A DNA stretch of 64,000 bases, taken from the NCBI RefSeq assembly GCF_900102925.1, contig NZ_FNKI01000001.1, positions 1,302,001 through 1,366,000 of the forward strand. The letters are read 5' to 3'. Made by a program: the position numbers and the translations under genes. Position 1 is the first letter of the stretch, and each line of letters opens with the position of its first letter. Positions 35,794 to 45,013 of the stretch are shown here, in pieces. Source of the DNA: Flagellimonas zhangzhouensis. GTDB taxonomy: Bacteria > Bacteroidota > Bacteroidia > Flavobacteriales > Flavobacteriaceae. The notes beneath the pieces were generated by a model, which was not told the origin of the DNA, searched no databases, and saw nothing but the letters and a program-made list of their open reading frames with translations.

Positions 35794-37740
35794 ATGAACA
35801 GAACAAAAAATATACGTTTAACCCTATGTGTAGTCCTTTTGGGAATAAGTTTTGGCTTTGCTCAAAAAAAATCTACGGGTGATGTTCTTTTCTTTCAATA
35901 CGAATACCAAAAAGCGGTTGCCGCCTACGAAAAGCAAATTTCTGAAGGGTCTTTAACCGAACAACAGTATTTGAATTTGGCCGATGCCTATTTCGAAACA
36001 GATAATTTTGATAAGGCCAGCGAAGCCTATTTGGAAATCTATAAGAAGGATACTTTGATGGATTCCCATCATTACAATAAAATGCTCCAGAGTTTGTCCA
36101 AATCGGCGGATAAGGAACAAAAACAGGCCTATTTGACCACCATGTCAACTTCATTTCCAAAGGAATTGATGGAGAATATGGAATTCAACAATCAATTGTT
36201 GGCAAACGAGTCGGCCGAAAACGAATTGGACTATCAAATATTCAATTTGGAAGGAAATAGCGCTCAGACCGATTTTTCACCAAGTTTTTACAACAATAAA
36301 TTATTGTTCACCAGTGCGCGTTCTGCAAACAAAAAGTTGCAATTTGAACCAGGAGGGGAAGGTTTTTTTAATATTTATGAGTCCGAAATACAGGCCAATG
36401 GGCAAGTTTCGACCGTAAAGGAATTCGGCATATTGAGTGCCACAGATTATCATAAAGCCACACCTTCATATTCCGAGGCATTGAACAGTGTTTTTTATGT
36501 GTTGTCCAATACCACTGATGACGATGAGCTCGCTTTTGATGATAATGGTAAAAATGCCTTGTCCATTGCAAAGCAAAGTGTCAATGGATCATATCAAGGG
36601 TTATTGAAGGATTTGAGCACTTCGTTCTATTATCCATTTTATGATGATTCCAATGGCAAGCTATATTTTGCCGCTGATTTTGAAGATGGTTATGGCGGAA
36701 CCGACATTTATTTTGTGTACACCAATAATGGGCAAATGATGTCCGCACCAATCAATTTAGGACCTCGAATCAATTCGTCGGGGAATGAAATAGCACCCTT
36801 TATTTTCGAGAACAGCTTATACTTTGCCTCTGATGTATTTTATGGATTGGGTGGAATGGATATCTATAAAGCCAATGTTGAAGGTGAAGGATTTGGAATT
36901 CCCATCAACCTTGGAGAACAAATCAATACAGAATTTGATGATTTTGGTCTGATTATTCGAAACGAAGGAGACGGACTTTTAGGGTATTTTGCTTCCAATC
37001 GTCCTGGTGGAAAAGGTAAAGATGATATTTATGGTTTTAAAGTGGATGAAAAACCTGGATTACGAACAATAACTTTTAAAGGGAAAGTACTAAAACCCTA
37101 TAACCCATCTGAGGTGGTTGAAAAAGCTGCTGTTAGATTATGGAACATGGATGGGGAAATGATTGCTGAAACTTACTCCGACGAAGATGGTAATTATCGC
37201 ATAGAAGTCCCTGCAGCCGATGAATTGGTTCTGGAAGGAACCAAAGAAAGGTTTTCAAGGTATATTGAGCGATTTGACCAAGAGCAACTTGATAGCATCC
37301 AACAGAATGGATTGAATGTAGAGATGGCCCAATATGATGATTTAGTGGAGGAAAGAGAGGGGCAGAAAGTGGTAAAAACGGATGATTTTTATTTTACTAC
37401 AAGCTCTGTTCAGCTTACTCCAGAAATTACAACCCAGTTGGATGAAGTTGTAGCATTTGTAAAAGCTTTCCCAGAAGTGCAATTGCGTATCGAAACCTAC
37501 ACAGATAGTAGGGGGGGGAGTTCTACCAATTTTAAACTAACACAAGGTCGTTCCGATGCCATTAAAAAATATTTAGTGGAGCAAGGTGTACCTTCGAGCA
37601 GTATACTATACTCCATCGGATATGGTGAGGAAAAGATTTTGAACAATTGTACCAATGGGGTCTATTGTTTGGAAATGTTGCACAAACAAAACCAACGCTC
37701 ATTGATTGTTGTGCTTAACGACAACGTACTTTTTGATTAA
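35794..37740 (+). CDS. OmpA family protein with TPR and PD40 propeller
   Basis: A 648-residue envelope protein. Signal peptide ending GFAQ, TPR-like N-terminal repeats (about 30-130), a PD40/WD40-like beta-propeller (about 180-410; FSPSFYNNKLLFTSARS, GGTDIYFVYTNNG, GLGGMDIYKANVEG), a carboxypeptidase-regulatory-like beta domain (about 428-490) and a C-terminal OmpA peptidoglycan-binding domain (about 525-648; FYFTTSSVQLTPE, LRIETYTDSRGGSSTNFKLTQGRSDAIKKYL). It would link the outer-membrane PorP/SprF and its adhesin to peptidoglycan. The gene holds a G8 run at 37511-37518 in the OmpA motif. Same architecture as PorE-like proteins of type IX secretion. Confidence 0.9.
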   Translation: MNRTKNIRLTLCVVLLGISFGFAQKKSTGDVLFFQYEYQKAVAAYEKQISEGSLTEQQYLNLADAYFETDNFDKASEAYLEIYKKDTLMDSHHYNKMLQSLSKSADKEQKQAYLTTMSTSFPKELMENMEFNNQLLANESAENELDYQIFNLEGNSAQTDFSPSFYNNKLLFTSARSANKKLQFEPGGEGFFNIYESEIQANGQVSTVKEFGILSATDYHKATPSYSEALNSVFYVLSNTTDDDELAFDDNGKNALSIAKQSVNGSYQGLLKDLSTSFYYPFYDDSNGKLYFAADFEDGYGGTDIYFVYTNNGQMMSAPINLGPRINSSGNEIAPFIFENSLYFASDVFYGLGGMDIYKANVEGEGFGIPINLGEQINTEFDDFGLIIRNEGDGLLGYFASNRPGGKGKDDIYGFKVDEKPGLRTITFKGKVLKPYNPSEVVEKAAVRLWNMDGEMIAETYSDEDGNYRIEVPAADELVLEGTKERFSRYIERFDQEQLDSIQQNGLNVEMAQYDDLVEEREGQKVVKTDDFYFTTSSVQLTPEITTQLDEVVAFVKAFPEVQLRIETYTDSRGGSSTNFKLTQGRSDAIKKYLVEQGVPSSSILYSIGYGEEKILNNCTNGVYCLEMLHKQNQRSLIVVLNDNVLFD

Positions 37741-38985
37741 TTACATCAAAAGCATCCAACAGTAATACAAAGCAAACAAGGTTAGGAATACCATGCCCGT
37801 ATAGGTAAGTATACGTAAGCCCAATTTTGGCTGGTTTTCTATCGGAATGTCTTTGCTTGTCACCGTTTTTAAATTCATCCACCCTAATAAAGGAGCCAAA
37901 ACAAATGAAGCAAAAGTGGCCAATCCTACAAGATTGCCCATGTTGGCACTAAAAAGGATGATTACCAACCAGTTGATGATTGCCATAGCCAAAACCATTG
38001 CCGTAAATGCATTTTTATTACTGAAAAGGGATTGGTTCGGATAGAGTTTTTGCAAGACATCCACACTTACCCTTGAAATAGCATCATGGGCTGTCATACA
38101 CGTACTGAACATGGTGGCAAAAGCCGCTACGGCAATAAAAAAGTAGGCCCAATTTCCTATGTGAACTGTGAAAAGATTCACCAATTGGTCTGCAAACACA
38201 ACGGAACTACCACTCAATTCGGTTCCCGTTCCATAAAGGGTCATCCAACCAATAATCATAAAAAACAAGGCCAAAATCCCTGTTAATATATATCCCACAT
38301 TAAACTCTTGAAGTGCAATTTTCAAGGTAGGTTTGTTTTTCATGGTCTTTAAGTTTTCCATCCCCCACATACTTACCCAACCAGAAGCCTCTACCGCAGT
38401 AGGCATCCAACCAACCAATCCAATCAAAAATAATATGCCAACCTCGTTAAAAATTTCTGGACGTTGATAGTTGGCAGCATCGGGAACAGGTCCTTTTTGC
38501 AATACCATTACCGTAGTGATCAAAAGCGCCACAAAAAGAATGGTGATAACCGCTTTTAGGGAGTTTTCTAAAAAACGATATTTCCCAACAATCAACAAAA
38601 CACTTATGAATAGGAATAGAAGGAGTGAAACAATATCCGCTCCTACCGAGGTTACATTAAATAAGTTCATGCACAATCCTGCGGTAACCACATAAAGTGC
38701 TGCCAAAACGGTAAAAGTGGAAATCAAGGTTATGATAGCATAGACCCATAAATAAGTTTTCCCCAAATTGGAATACCCTTCAATCAAACTTTTTTCAGTA
38801 ACCGTAGTGTATCGAATACCAAACTCAAAAAATGGGTACTTGAACAGATTGGCCAAGATAATTGGAATAACCATCACCCAACCATATTGTGCACCTGCCT
38901 TGGTCGATAATACCAAATGTGAGGTGCCAATGGCCATACTGGCAAATAAGAGTCCAGGGCCCAGCGCTTTCAGCAATGCTTTCAT
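37741..38985 (-). CDS. Nramp-like divalent cation transporter with changed metal site
   Basis: A 414-residue protein with about eleven membrane helices and the Nramp/LeuT-type layout (GPGLLFASMAIGTSH in TM1, FPFFEFGIRYT-like loop, TAHDAISRVSVDVLQ). In canonical Nramp metal carriers TM1 has DPGN and TM6 has MPH; here the matching places read IGTSH (19-23) and MPTAVEAS (194-201). So the aspartate, asparagine and histidine/methionine that bind Mn/Fe are not conserved, and the substrate may differ. Family membership is supported by the overall pattern. It converges with the OmpA gene, with no base between the stop codons. Confidence 0.8.
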   Translation of the reverse strand: MKALLKALGPGLLFASMAIGTSHLVLSTKAGAQYGWVMVIPIILANLFKYPFFEFGIRYTTVTEKSLIEGYSNLGKTYLWVYAIITLISTFTVLAALYVVTAGLCMNLFNVTSVGADIVSLLLFLFISVLLIVGKYRFLENSLKAVITILFVALLITTVMVLQKGPVPDAANYQRPEIFNEVGILFLIGLVGWMPTAVEASGWVSMWGMENLKTMKNKPTLKIALQEFNVGYILTGILALFFMIIGWMTLYGTGTELSGSSVVFADQLVNLFTVHIGNWAYFFIAVAAFATMFSTCMTAHDAISRVSVDVLQKLYPNQSLFSNKNAFTAMVLAMAIINWLVIILFSANMGNLVGLATFASFVLAPLLGWMNLKTVTSKDIPIENQPKLGLRILTYTGMVFLTLFALYYCWMLLM

Positions 38986-39037
38986 CCAGCTTGTTTGTTA
39001 ATTTTTCAAGTGGAAGATATGTTTTTTTACTGAAATT

Positions 39038-41413
39038 TTATTTTTTGTTCAGCAATGACTTTTCGAAGAGATAAAAAATACGTGTGTATTCATCTGTCCA
39101 ACTGCTGGGTTCCACAAATCCATGACGCTCAACAGGATAAACTGCCATTTCCCAATTCTCTTTACCCAATTCGATTAAACGTTGTGAAAGTCGAACCATA
39201 TCTTCGAAATGTACATTGTCGTCTACCATACCATGCAGGATTAATAAATCACCTTTAAGGCCATCCGCAAAATAAATGGGAGAGCTGCGTTTGTAAGCTA
39301 TGCTATCCGTAGCGGGAGTATTTAAAATACGAGCAGTGTAACCATGGTTGTAGGCGGCCCAATCACCAACAGATCTAATGGCACCACCTGCGCTAAAGGT
39401 TTCAGGGGCATTGAACATTCCCATTAAAGTGATGAAACCACCATAAGAACCCCCATAGATTCCAATTTTGTCCGTGTCAATCCCATATTTTTCAACCAGC
39501 ATTTTGGCTCCGTCAACCTGGTCTGAAAGGTCTTTTCCACCCATATAACGGTAAATTCCTGTTCTCCAATCGCGTCCATAACCAGCACTTCCACGGTAAT
39601 CGATATCGAGTACGGTATATCCATTGTCCACCAAAAGATTGTGGAACATATACTCTCTAAAATAAGAACTCCACCATTTGTGGGCATTTTGCAAATAACC
39701 AGCGCCATGAACAAAAACTACAGCTGCCTTGTTTTTTACGGTGCTTTCTGGTTGATAAAGTCTAGCATGTACTTCAGCACCATCCTCAGCATTAAAAGTG
39801 ATGATTTCTGGATCTTTCCAGTTATAATTTTTGAATGTATCGGTATAGGAATCGGTAATCTTTTCCGCAGTTGTTTCTTTTCCTGTAACCACAGGATTAT
39901 CTTGAACATAAAGTTCTGTAGGTTGATTGGAGTAGGAGTACAAAATGGCCATTTTCTTCTCATCGGGAGAAAGTGTCACATCATTTCTACCAACCATGCC
40001 AGTCAATTGTTCCCATTTGCCTCCTTTTAAAGACATGGTGTAAAACTGTCGGTCTCCTGGATGTGTTTTGTTTGATGTAAAATACCAACGGTTATCATCC
40101 TTGGAAATAAAAGGATCATAAATCTCAAACTCACCAGAAGTCAAAGCTTTTGCTTTTTTAGTGGAAACATTTAAAGTGTATAAATGCGAGTAGCCTGTTT
40201 TTTCAGATTGAAACCAAATGCTTTTTTCATCGGGCATCCAACCAAGAGAACCACCTCCCCATCGTGCAATTCCAGGACCTGCGATCCATGCTTCATCATG
40301 CTGGCGGTCCAATTGATCTACTTTTCCTGTTTTTGGATCCAATAATACAATCCAACGGTCTTTATAATCGTTCGCCTGAATATCCAAAACAGCTTTAGTG
40401 CCATCAGTGCTCCAAGTAGGTCCAGTTATGGTTCCAATGCGGTCTTCATTTTCATAAGGTTTGTCTGGATAATCCTTAGTGTATTCAGGTACATAATCCA
40501 AACCTTCCAAATTATCCAAAACCACTGGGTAGCTTGTTCTGTTTTTAATGTCGTAAACGAACATTTCATATTTGGTAGGTTCGTCACCGACTTTAGAACG
40601 TGTATTTTGATCTTCGGTATAGCCAGACTCGGTTACAAAATGGGGTACAATGGTCCCTTTTGAATTGGGTCTATCCATTAAGGTATAAGTGATATAATTT
40701 CCCGAAGGATCTATTTGAAGGCCGATTACTCGTTTACTGCCAGTCACCAATTCTATAGGTTGTAACTCTTTTAACTGCTCATTGATTTTGTCTCCCGCAT
40801 CTTTCTTTTCCTTGCGTTCCTTCAATACATCAAAAATGTCCAATTGGTCCTGGTACAACCACTCGTCTTTGGAATCTCTTTTGGGTTCGGAGTCTTTCGA
40901 TTTTACAAAATTGGTCTTTTGTTCCAGGGTTCCAGATGCAATATCCCAAGTGAACAATTCTCCGTCCTGCACAAAAGCAACACTTTTTCCATTATCCGTA
41001 AAATGAGGATTACTTTCCCATTTGGTAGTTTTTGCAATAGGTTTTGCTAAATAGCTTGCAACATCCAACAAGAAAACATCCCCGTTTTTAGTGTACAGCG
41101 CTTTCGTTTTTTCCTTGTTATAGGTAAGTCTGGATGATGGAAGGGCATTGGCATCCAAAAATCCAACTTTGTTGATGTTTCCATCTTTTGAAGAATAGGC
41201 ATACAGTGAATCGCTCATAGCCCCGTCAGGGTTCCAATCAAAATATAAGGTTTCACTGTTGGTAGACCAGTAAGCTCCCGAAGGTAGGTGCCCCACAAAG
41301 TCGTCCCCCTGCATTATGTCTTTTATTTTAAGAACAGAATTGTTTCCTTTTTGAGCGGAAAGACTATGAAATGATAATAAAATCAGCGCTAGGAGGATAT
41401 TATATTTTCCCAT
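39038..41413 (-). CDS. Secreted S9 family (prolyl oligopeptidase/DPP IV-like) peptidase
   Basis: A 791-residue serine peptidase, start chosen at ATG 41413 (MGKYNILLALIL, signal peptide ending LSAQ); the frame extends 12 codons further to 41449 but without a signal-like start. Order: signal, beta-propeller of about 430 residues (SRLTYNKEKTKALYTKNGD, LGWMPDEKSIWFQSEKTG), then an alpha/beta hydrolase. Catalytic triad: nucleophile GGSYGG with S656, Asp in HGMVDDNVHFED and His in VERHGFVEPSSW. It probably trims peptides in the periplasm or at the surface, releasing dipeptides or oligopeptides. A single-gene unit. Confidence 0.92.
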   Translation of the reverse strand: MGKYNILLALILLSFHSLSAQKGNNSVLKIKDIMQGDDFVGHLPSGAYWSTNSETLYFDWNPDGAMSDSLYAYSSKDGNINKVGFLDANALPSSRLTYNKEKTKALYTKNGDVFLLDVASYLAKPIAKTTKWESNPHFTDNGKSVAFVQDGELFTWDIASGTLEQKTNFVKSKDSEPKRDSKDEWLYQDQLDIFDVLKERKEKKDAGDKINEQLKELQPIELVTGSKRVIGLQIDPSGNYITYTLMDRPNSKGTIVPHFVTESGYTEDQNTRSKVGDEPTKYEMFVYDIKNRTSYPVVLDNLEGLDYVPEYTKDYPDKPYENEDRIGTITGPTWSTDGTKAVLDIQANDYKDRWIVLLDPKTGKVDQLDRQHDEAWIAGPGIARWGGGSLGWMPDEKSIWFQSEKTGYSHLYTLNVSTKKAKALTSGEFEIYDPFISKDDNRWYFTSNKTHPGDRQFYTMSLKGGKWEQLTGMVGRNDVTLSPDEKKMAILYSYSNQPTELYVQDNPVVTGKETTAEKITDSYTDTFKNYNWKDPEIITFNAEDGAEVHARLYQPESTVKNKAAVVFVHGAGYLQNAHKWWSSYFREYMFHNLLVDNGYTVLDIDYRGSAGYGRDWRTGIYRYMGGKDLSDQVDGAKMLVEKYGIDTDKIGIYGGSYGGFITLMGMFNAPETFSAGGAIRSVGDWAAYNHGYTARILNTPATDSIAYKRSSPIYFADGLKGDLLILHGMVDDNVHFEDMVRLSQRLIELGKENWEMAVYPVERHGFVEPSSWTDEYTRIFYLFEKSLLNKK

Positions 41414-41634
41414 TGGTTTTTGACGTTTTAGTTGGTTTGGTTGAATCACTTTTTCAAATATCGCGTATTTTATTGATTTAGTCTCGATATCAAATCCTAA
41501 GGAAAAATTAAAAAAGGGCTCAAGTTTTTGTTCAGAAAAAGTATCTTTAAAACATTCAAAATGTTGGTCAAGGCGTTTGTGTGGGATTCAATATTTTGAT
41601 TTACAAAGAATTAAACTAAACCAAAATCAAATCA

Positions 41635-43359
41635 ATGCAAATTATTGAAAACTCAACTGTTTACGATGCCATTATTGTTGGCTCGGGAGCAGGAGGTGGA
41701 ATGTCGGCAAAAGTGCTGTCTGAAGCTGGTCTAAAAGTGGCCGTTGTGGAGGCAGGTCCGTTTTTTGACCCAGCACTGCCCGAACACCAAACCCAGTTAA
41801 AATGGCCTTATGAAAGTCCAAGAAGGGGAAAAAGCACCCGTTTCCGTCCTTTTGGCGATTTTGATGCAGCTTATGGTGGATGGGATATTGAAGGAGAGCC
41901 CTACACCCAAAAAGATGGGACCCAATTTGAATGGTTCCGCTCTAGAATGTTGGGTGGTAGAACCAATCACTGGGGGCGTATTTCCTTACGATTTGGTCCA
42001 AAGGATTTTAAGCACAAAGATGTGGATGGCCATGGCGATAACTGGCCCATTAGTTATGACGATGTAAAGCCTTATTACGATAAAGTTGATAAGATGATTG
42101 GGGTTTTTGGTACCAATGAAGGATTGCCCAACGATCCCGATGGGTTCTTTTTGCCACCTCCAAAACCACGTTTGCATGAGCTTTTCTATATAAAAGGTGC
42201 AAGAAAAAGTAATATCCCAGTATATCCATCCCGATTATCGATGTTGACCAAAAAAATCAACAACGATCGTGGCGTTTGTTTTTACTGTGGACAATGTAAC
42301 CGAGCTTGTCAGGTATATGCGGATTTCTCCGCGGGTACTTGTTTGATTTTCCCAGCCCAGAAAAATGGTGGTCAAATCGACCTTTTTGTGAATTGCATGG
42401 TTCGCGAAGTTACCACGGATGAAGAAGGTAGGGCCACGGGAGTTTCTTATATCAACAAAGAGGACAGAAAGGAATATAAATTGAAAGGAAAAGTGGTAGT
42501 GCTTGGTGCTTCGGCCTGTAGTTCTGCACGAATCCTTTTAAATTCAAAAAGTAAGCAACACCCGAACGGATTGGGTAACAGCAGTGATGTGGTAGGTAGG
42601 TATCTTCACGATTCCACGGGTGCTGATAGAGCCGCTTTTATTCCTGATTTGATGAACCGAAAGGTATCTTACAATGAAGATGGCGTAGGGGGTATGCACG
42701 TGTACTCACCTTGGTGGGGCGATAATTCCAAATTGGATTTCCCACGTGGTTATCACATTGAAGTTTGGGGTGGAATGGGCATGCCGAGTTATGGTTTCGG
42801 ATTCAATGCCAACGAATTCAATAAATTCTTTGGAACCAAAGTAGGTGGTTATGGTGATGTATTGCGTAGCGATGCCAAAAAATATTATGGTGCTGTAGTT
42901 GGAATGGCGGGACGTGGAGAATCCATTGCCCGAAGAGATAATTATTGTGAAATAGACCCAACCACGGTGGATGAATTTGGTATTCCAGTATTGCGTTTCC
43001 ATTACAAATGGTCGCAGTTCGAGATCAACCAAGCCAAGCACATGCAAGATACTTTTGAGGAAATCTTAACCAATATGGGCGGTGAGTTTATGGGTGAAAA
43101 ACCAGGTAAGGACACCAATTATGGACTCCACAACCCTGGTAACATTATCCATGAGGTAGGAACCACAAGAATGGGGGATGACCCTAAAAATTCGGTGACC
43201 AACAAATACCAACAGTTGCACGATGTGGACAATGTGTTTATTGTGGATGCTGGACCGTTTACCTCACAGGCAGATAAAAACTGTACGTGGACCATTTTGG
43301 CACTTTCCATGAGAGCTTCTGAATACATTGTGGATCAATTGAAACAACAAAACATTTAA
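41635..43359 (+). CDS. GMC oxidoreductase, FAD-dependent dehydrogenase large subunit
   Basis: A 574-residue GMC-family flavoenzyme that oxidises an alcohol or sugar hydroxyl. FAD-binding GSGAGGG at 16-22 in IIVGSGAGGGMSAKVLSEAG with VVEAGPF; C-terminal GMC domain with HEVGTTRMGDDPKNSV and FIVDAGPFTSQADKNCTWTI. Cysteines at 215, 218, 221 and 225 (CFYCGQCNRAC) include a C-x5-C-x3-C spacing as in the 3Fe-4S site of FAD-dependent glucose dehydrogenase. There is no signal peptide; export would rely on the Tat-type small subunit encoded 4 bp downstream, as in the FAD-GDH gamma-alpha complex. The sugar or alcohol substrate is not predictable. A cytochrome subunit is not adjacent. Confidence 0.92.
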   Translation: MQIIENSTVYDAIIVGSGAGGGMSAKVLSEAGLKVAVVEAGPFFDPALPEHQTQLKWPYESPRRGKSTRFRPFGDFDAAYGGWDIEGEPYTQKDGTQFEWFRSRMLGGRTNHWGRISLRFGPKDFKHKDVDGHGDNWPISYDDVKPYYDKVDKMIGVFGTNEGLPNDPDGFFLPPPKPRLHELFYIKGARKSNIPVYPSRLSMLTKKINNDRGVCFYCGQCNRACQVYADFSAGTCLIFPAQKNGGQIDLFVNCMVREVTTDEEGRATGVSYINKEDRKEYKLKGKVVVLGASACSSARILLNSKSKQHPNGLGNSSDVVGRYLHDSTGADRAAFIPDLMNRKVSYNEDGVGGMHVYSPWWGDNSKLDFPRGYHIEVWGGMGMPSYGFGFNANEFNKFFGTKVGGYGDVLRSDAKKYYGAVVGMAGRGESIARRDNYCEIDPTTVDEFGIPVLRFHYKWSQFEINQAKHMQDTFEEILTNMGGEFMGEKPGKDTNYGLHNPGNIIHEVGTTRMGDDPKNSVTNKYQQLHDVDNVFIVDAGPFTSQADKNCTWTILALSMRASEYIVDQLKQQNI

Positions 43360-43363
43360 GGAC

Positions 43364-44074
43364 ATGGACAGAAGAAAAAGTTTAAAATCGATAGTACTGG
43401 GTTCCGTGGCTGGTGGATTGGCCATACATGGTTGTAAGCCTTCGGGTGAAACTGAACAGTTGGTGGAATCGCCAAAAATCACCTATCCTGGACGTGTGCC
43501 TTTGGAAGAAGAGTTGATTCAAGAATTACACGATGAGCAATTTTTAAATCCACATGAAATAGCTACACTGACCATTCTGTGCGACCTTATTTTGCCTGCC
43601 TCCGAAGAATTTAAGGCGGCATCGGATGCTGAGGTAGTGGATTTTATCGAATTTATGGCGAAGGATGTTCCAGCTTATCAGCCTGATATCCGAGGTGGAT
43701 TGATGTGGTTGGATCATAAATGCAACACCGAAAATTCAGTGGAATTTAAAGACGCTACGGTAGAGCAACAAAAGGCTATTCTGGATGAAATTGCTTATTA
43801 TGATCCAGAAGTACCAGGTAATGAGCGCCCTTTTGAAGTGAATTTCTTTTCCTTGATCCGTAATTTGACCATGACTGGATTTTATACCTCCAAAATTGGT
43901 ATTGAGGAAATTGGGTATAAAGGAAATATGCCAAATGTTTGGGATGGAGTTCCTGATGATGTTTTGGAACAGCACGGAGTGGCCTACGAAGAGGAATGGT
44001 TGGCCAAATGTGTGGACCAAAGCAAACGAGGCGTAATCGCAGAATGGGACGAGAAAGGTAATTTGATTACTTAA
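43364..44074 (+). CDS. Gluconate 2-dehydrogenase subunit 3 family protein, Tat signal
   Basis: A 236-residue small subunit of a GMC-type dehydrogenase. It begins with a twin-arginine-like signal MDRRKSLKSIVLGS followed by a hydrophobic stretch and a Cys (IHGC, near residue 24) that may be lipidated. The central part has NPHEIATLTILCDLILPASEEFKAASDAEVVDFIEFM, typical for the family. It is 4 bp after the large subunit. Known relatives (gamma subunit of FAD-GDH) carry the folded large subunit through the Tat pathway and stabilise it. So the complex is probably periplasmic and membrane-attached. Confidence 0.9.
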   Translation: MDRRKSLKSIVLGSVAGGLAIHGCKPSGETEQLVESPKITYPGRVPLEEELIQELHDEQFLNPHEIATLTILCDLILPASEEFKAASDAEVVDFIEFMAKDVPAYQPDIRGGLMWLDHKCNTENSVEFKDATVEQQKAILDEIAYYDPEVPGNERPFEVNFFSLIRNLTMTGFYTSKIGIEEIGYKGNMPNVWDGVPDDVLEQHGVAYEEEWLAKCVDQSKRGVIAEWDEKGNLIT

Positions 44075-44091
44075 TATTATTTTGATAATGT

Positions 44092-44124
44092 AAAAAGGGG
44101 CGCACTTTAGTGCGCCCCTTTTTT
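44092..44124. terminator. Strong bidirectional terminator
   Basis: AAAAAGGGGCGCACT (44092-44106) pairs perfectly with 44109-44123. A-run on one side and T-run on the other allow it to end both the dehydrogenase operon and the convergent collagen-like gene (stop at 44126). Confidence 0.9.
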
Positions 44125-44125
44125 G

Positions 44126-44830
44126 TTATTGAATTTTCTCTAAGAAATAGCCATCTAAAAAACCTTGCATTTGAAGCGGATTTCCCGTTGCATTTGCAGT
44201 ACCAACAATGGTGTATGAAAAGGAGAAAACAAGATGGTTGTTTGTAGCATCAAACGATACATCGGTAATTTCTAAATTTTGAATCTCAGGACCTTGGTTA
44301 TTATGTGTTTGGGTGAGGATAAAGTATTTGTTGTCGTCCCCAATAACGGCATATTTGGTAAGCGAATAGGAAAATGATTTAATCTGCATATTTTCCTCAC
44401 CAGGGTTTAGCATATCTATGTTAAAAGAGAAGTAGGTGTTTTGATAACTGTTATCGGGTATGCTTAAGAATCGTACTCCATAAAATTGGTGTAAAGTGCC
44501 GTCGGGTGTGTCTTGAAATTCCAAGTGGGAAGTAAGCGCTATTTCCAAATCGATCGGGGTAAATTGAAAGGAGGTAGAATCGGTAAAGGCTACTCCGTCT
44601 GTGCGTGTACCTTCCAATTCCAAAACCACATAGCCTAATTTTGTAAGCTCATCGAATCCAATTGCATCGCTGCCATTTAGACCATTGCTTCCTGGTGCAC
44701 CATTAAGTCCAGGGTCTCCAGAATTTCCATTTTTGCCTGGTGTTCCATTCAAACCATCCTCTCCAGCGCAGGAGGATACCATTAGACTTAAACAAATAAG
44801 AAGTGTACTGAGACTTTTTTGAATTTTCAT
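44126..44830 (-). CDS. Collagen-like lipoprotein (copy 1)
   Basis: A 234-residue lipoprotein: signal with lipobox LMVSSC (Cys21), directly followed by about eleven Gly-X-Y triplets (GEDGLNGTPGKNGNSG ... GSNGLNGSD), then a conserved C-terminal domain of about 180 residues (FDELTKLGYVVLELEGTR, TDGVAFTDSTSFQF, FLSIPDNSYQNTYF, KYAVIGDDNKYFIL, ENPLQMQG-like end). Bacterial collagen-like triplets form trimeric stalks, so a trimeric surface or periplasmic lipoprotein is likely. The C-terminal domain is not one I recognise. It is separated from the second copy by 183 bp that hold a terminator, so it has its own promoter. Confidence 0.85.
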   Translation of the reverse strand: MKIQKSLSTLLICLSLMVSSCAGEDGLNGTPGKNGNSGDPGLNGAPGSNGLNGSDAIGFDELTKLGYVVLELEGTRTDGVAFTDSTSFQFTPIDLEIALTSHLEFQDTPDGTLHQFYGVRFLSIPDNSYQNTYFSFNIDMLNPGEENMQIKSFSYSLTKYAVIGDDNKYFILTQTHNNQGPEIQNLEITDVSFDATNNHLVFSFSYTIVGTANATGNPLQMQGFLDGYFLEKIQ

Positions 44831-44950
44831 AATTAAAAAACAATGTGTTTAAAAGTAGAAGAAAACTACGCTTGTACTTGTTTCCAATTGATGGATGCCA
44901 CTTATGGTTTGATGGATACAATATTTGGAATATGATGTGGGAAATAGGTA

Positions 44951-44982
44951 CAAAAAACCCTGTGCGAATTCATGCACAGGGT
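44951..44982 (-). terminator. Hairpin terminator after collagen-like copy 2
   Basis: ACCCTGTGC (44957-44965) pairs with GCACAGGGT (44974-44982) with an 8-base loop; on the minus strand the stem is followed by TTTTTT. It ends the operon of collagen-like copies 3 and 2, before copy 1. Confidence 0.8.
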
Positions 44983-45013
44983 AGGGAAGTAATGGTTAGG
45001 TTGGGGTAATAAT

